Origin: Armigeres subalbatus
Taxonomy: Eukaryota; Arthropoda; Insecta; Diptera; Culicidae
Assembly: GCF_024139115.2 (NCBI RefSeq)
Contig: NW_026942490.1
Location: 1 to 64,000, forward strand
Length of the DNA: 64,000 nt
Direction: 5' to 3'
Part shown: one piece after another, positions 63,519-64,000 of the stretch
How positions within the stretch are numbered: the stretch's first letter is position 1
How the letters are laid out: the number at the start of each line of letters is the position of its first letter
The notes under the pieces: generated by a model
Told to the model about the DNA's origin: nothing
Database searches by the model: none
The model's input: the letters and a program-made list of their open reading frames with translations, nothing else
Program-made: the position numbers and the translations under genes

Positions 63519-64000
63519 ATATAGCCGTTTTGATCAACCCAGAGACTGAGAAAGCCAGATCCTTAATGCAACAATTTTTCCAGTCGTTAATTGATAACAA
63601 TTGAAAATTATTTTGAAGAACCGATGTGATCTCTAAATAAATTGTGTACGTACAAAATTATATCAGAAAATTGATCATTTTTGGCGACACAAAGTTTGCT
63701 AGATCAGCTAGCCAGAAAATAAAACAGCAGTCCGTCAAGAAATTATGTAAGATTTTGAACGTTAATGGCACTTTTACTTTCGATGGATTTTTAAATATTT
63801 ATATATCAATCGACTTGGAAACTCTCCATCAATTTACCAATTAAACTAATGAGTAACAAAAAACTGGACATTGTTACTAGGGTAACGGTACCAATAGTGG
63901 AGATATTAGTAGATCCACAAAAGAAAATATTTTTAAAAAATTGATAATTATGGGAAATTTACAGCTTTAATATCTTAGTCAATAGGTAAACTAATAAATT
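63519..64000. other. AT-rich sequence with a repeat fragment at 63770-63840
   Basis: CTTTCGATGGATTTTTAAAT, TTATATATCAATCGACT and GGAAACTCTCCATCAATTT match 45.6 kb. The short frames around it have no recognised content. Confidence 0.5.

Overview
The window is AT-rich, repeat-saturated insect DNA, most likely from an Aedes mosquito. The evidence for that is JAM1-type RTE retrotransposons, a Feilai-like tRNA-derived SINE ending in AAG triplets, many short inverted-repeat (MITE-like) elements flanked by TA, TTA, 4-bp or 8-bp duplications, and several families present in many copies within 64 kb. I could not identify any intact host protein gene, rRNA, functional tRNA, CRISPR array or clear endogenous virus. 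Most open frames here are chance frames. The exceptions belong to decayed retrotransposons and one decayed hAT transposase.

Layout. 1-2 kb: low-copy sequence without a recognisable gene. 2.0-5.7 kb: a TA-flanked inverted-repeat element carrying a nested Helitron, then a 5'-truncated RTE-like LINE interrupted by an 80-bp hairpin. 5.7-7.6 kb: degenerate tandem arrays with 17-18 bp and roughly 60 bp periods. 11.6-13.0 kb: a cluster of small elements (TA palindrome MITE, Feilai-like SINE, TTA-flanked MITE, another MITE). 13.1-15.9 kb: a near full-length but broken JAM1-like RTE. 16.7-17.5 kb and 24.7-25.1 kb: degenerate GGAATTCC-type repeats. 18.6-19.5 kb: a 905-bp retroposon-like insert with a 23-bp target duplication and a three-unit 5' tandem repeat. 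21.0-23.1 kb: a foldback-like composite of GACATTTAGTCGAATGG arrays holding a 789-bp poly(A)-type insert. 27.2, 34.8 and 54.8 kb: three copies of one 231-bp MITE. 28.9-30.0 kb: LINE 3' ends. 32.2-33.9 kb: a second JAM1-like RTE on the minus strand. 35.6-36.6 kb: a 145-bp satellite. 38.2-39.5 kb: three transposons nested in one another. 40.7-41.6 kb: a decayed I/LOA-like LINE on the minus strand. 48.3 kb: a 135-bp hAT MITE. 58.0 kb: a 223-bp palindrome with a tRNA T-arm in each half. 61.0-63.1 kb: a TA element followed by a DUF4371-type hAT transposase pseudogene split by a MITE.

The genes do not form a pathway. What the window shows is transposition history: nested insertions can be ordered, and empty-site comparisons are available inside the window itself. 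All the longer LINE copies are defective. Two of them independently lack the segment that should hold the catalytic xADD box of reverse transcriptase, and the third keeps that box but has lost a downstream segment.

Translations and repeat alignments were done by eye. Element boundaries given without a target duplication are approximate, and family names (JAM1, Feilai, DUF4371, I/LOA) are recognitions from memory, not database matches.
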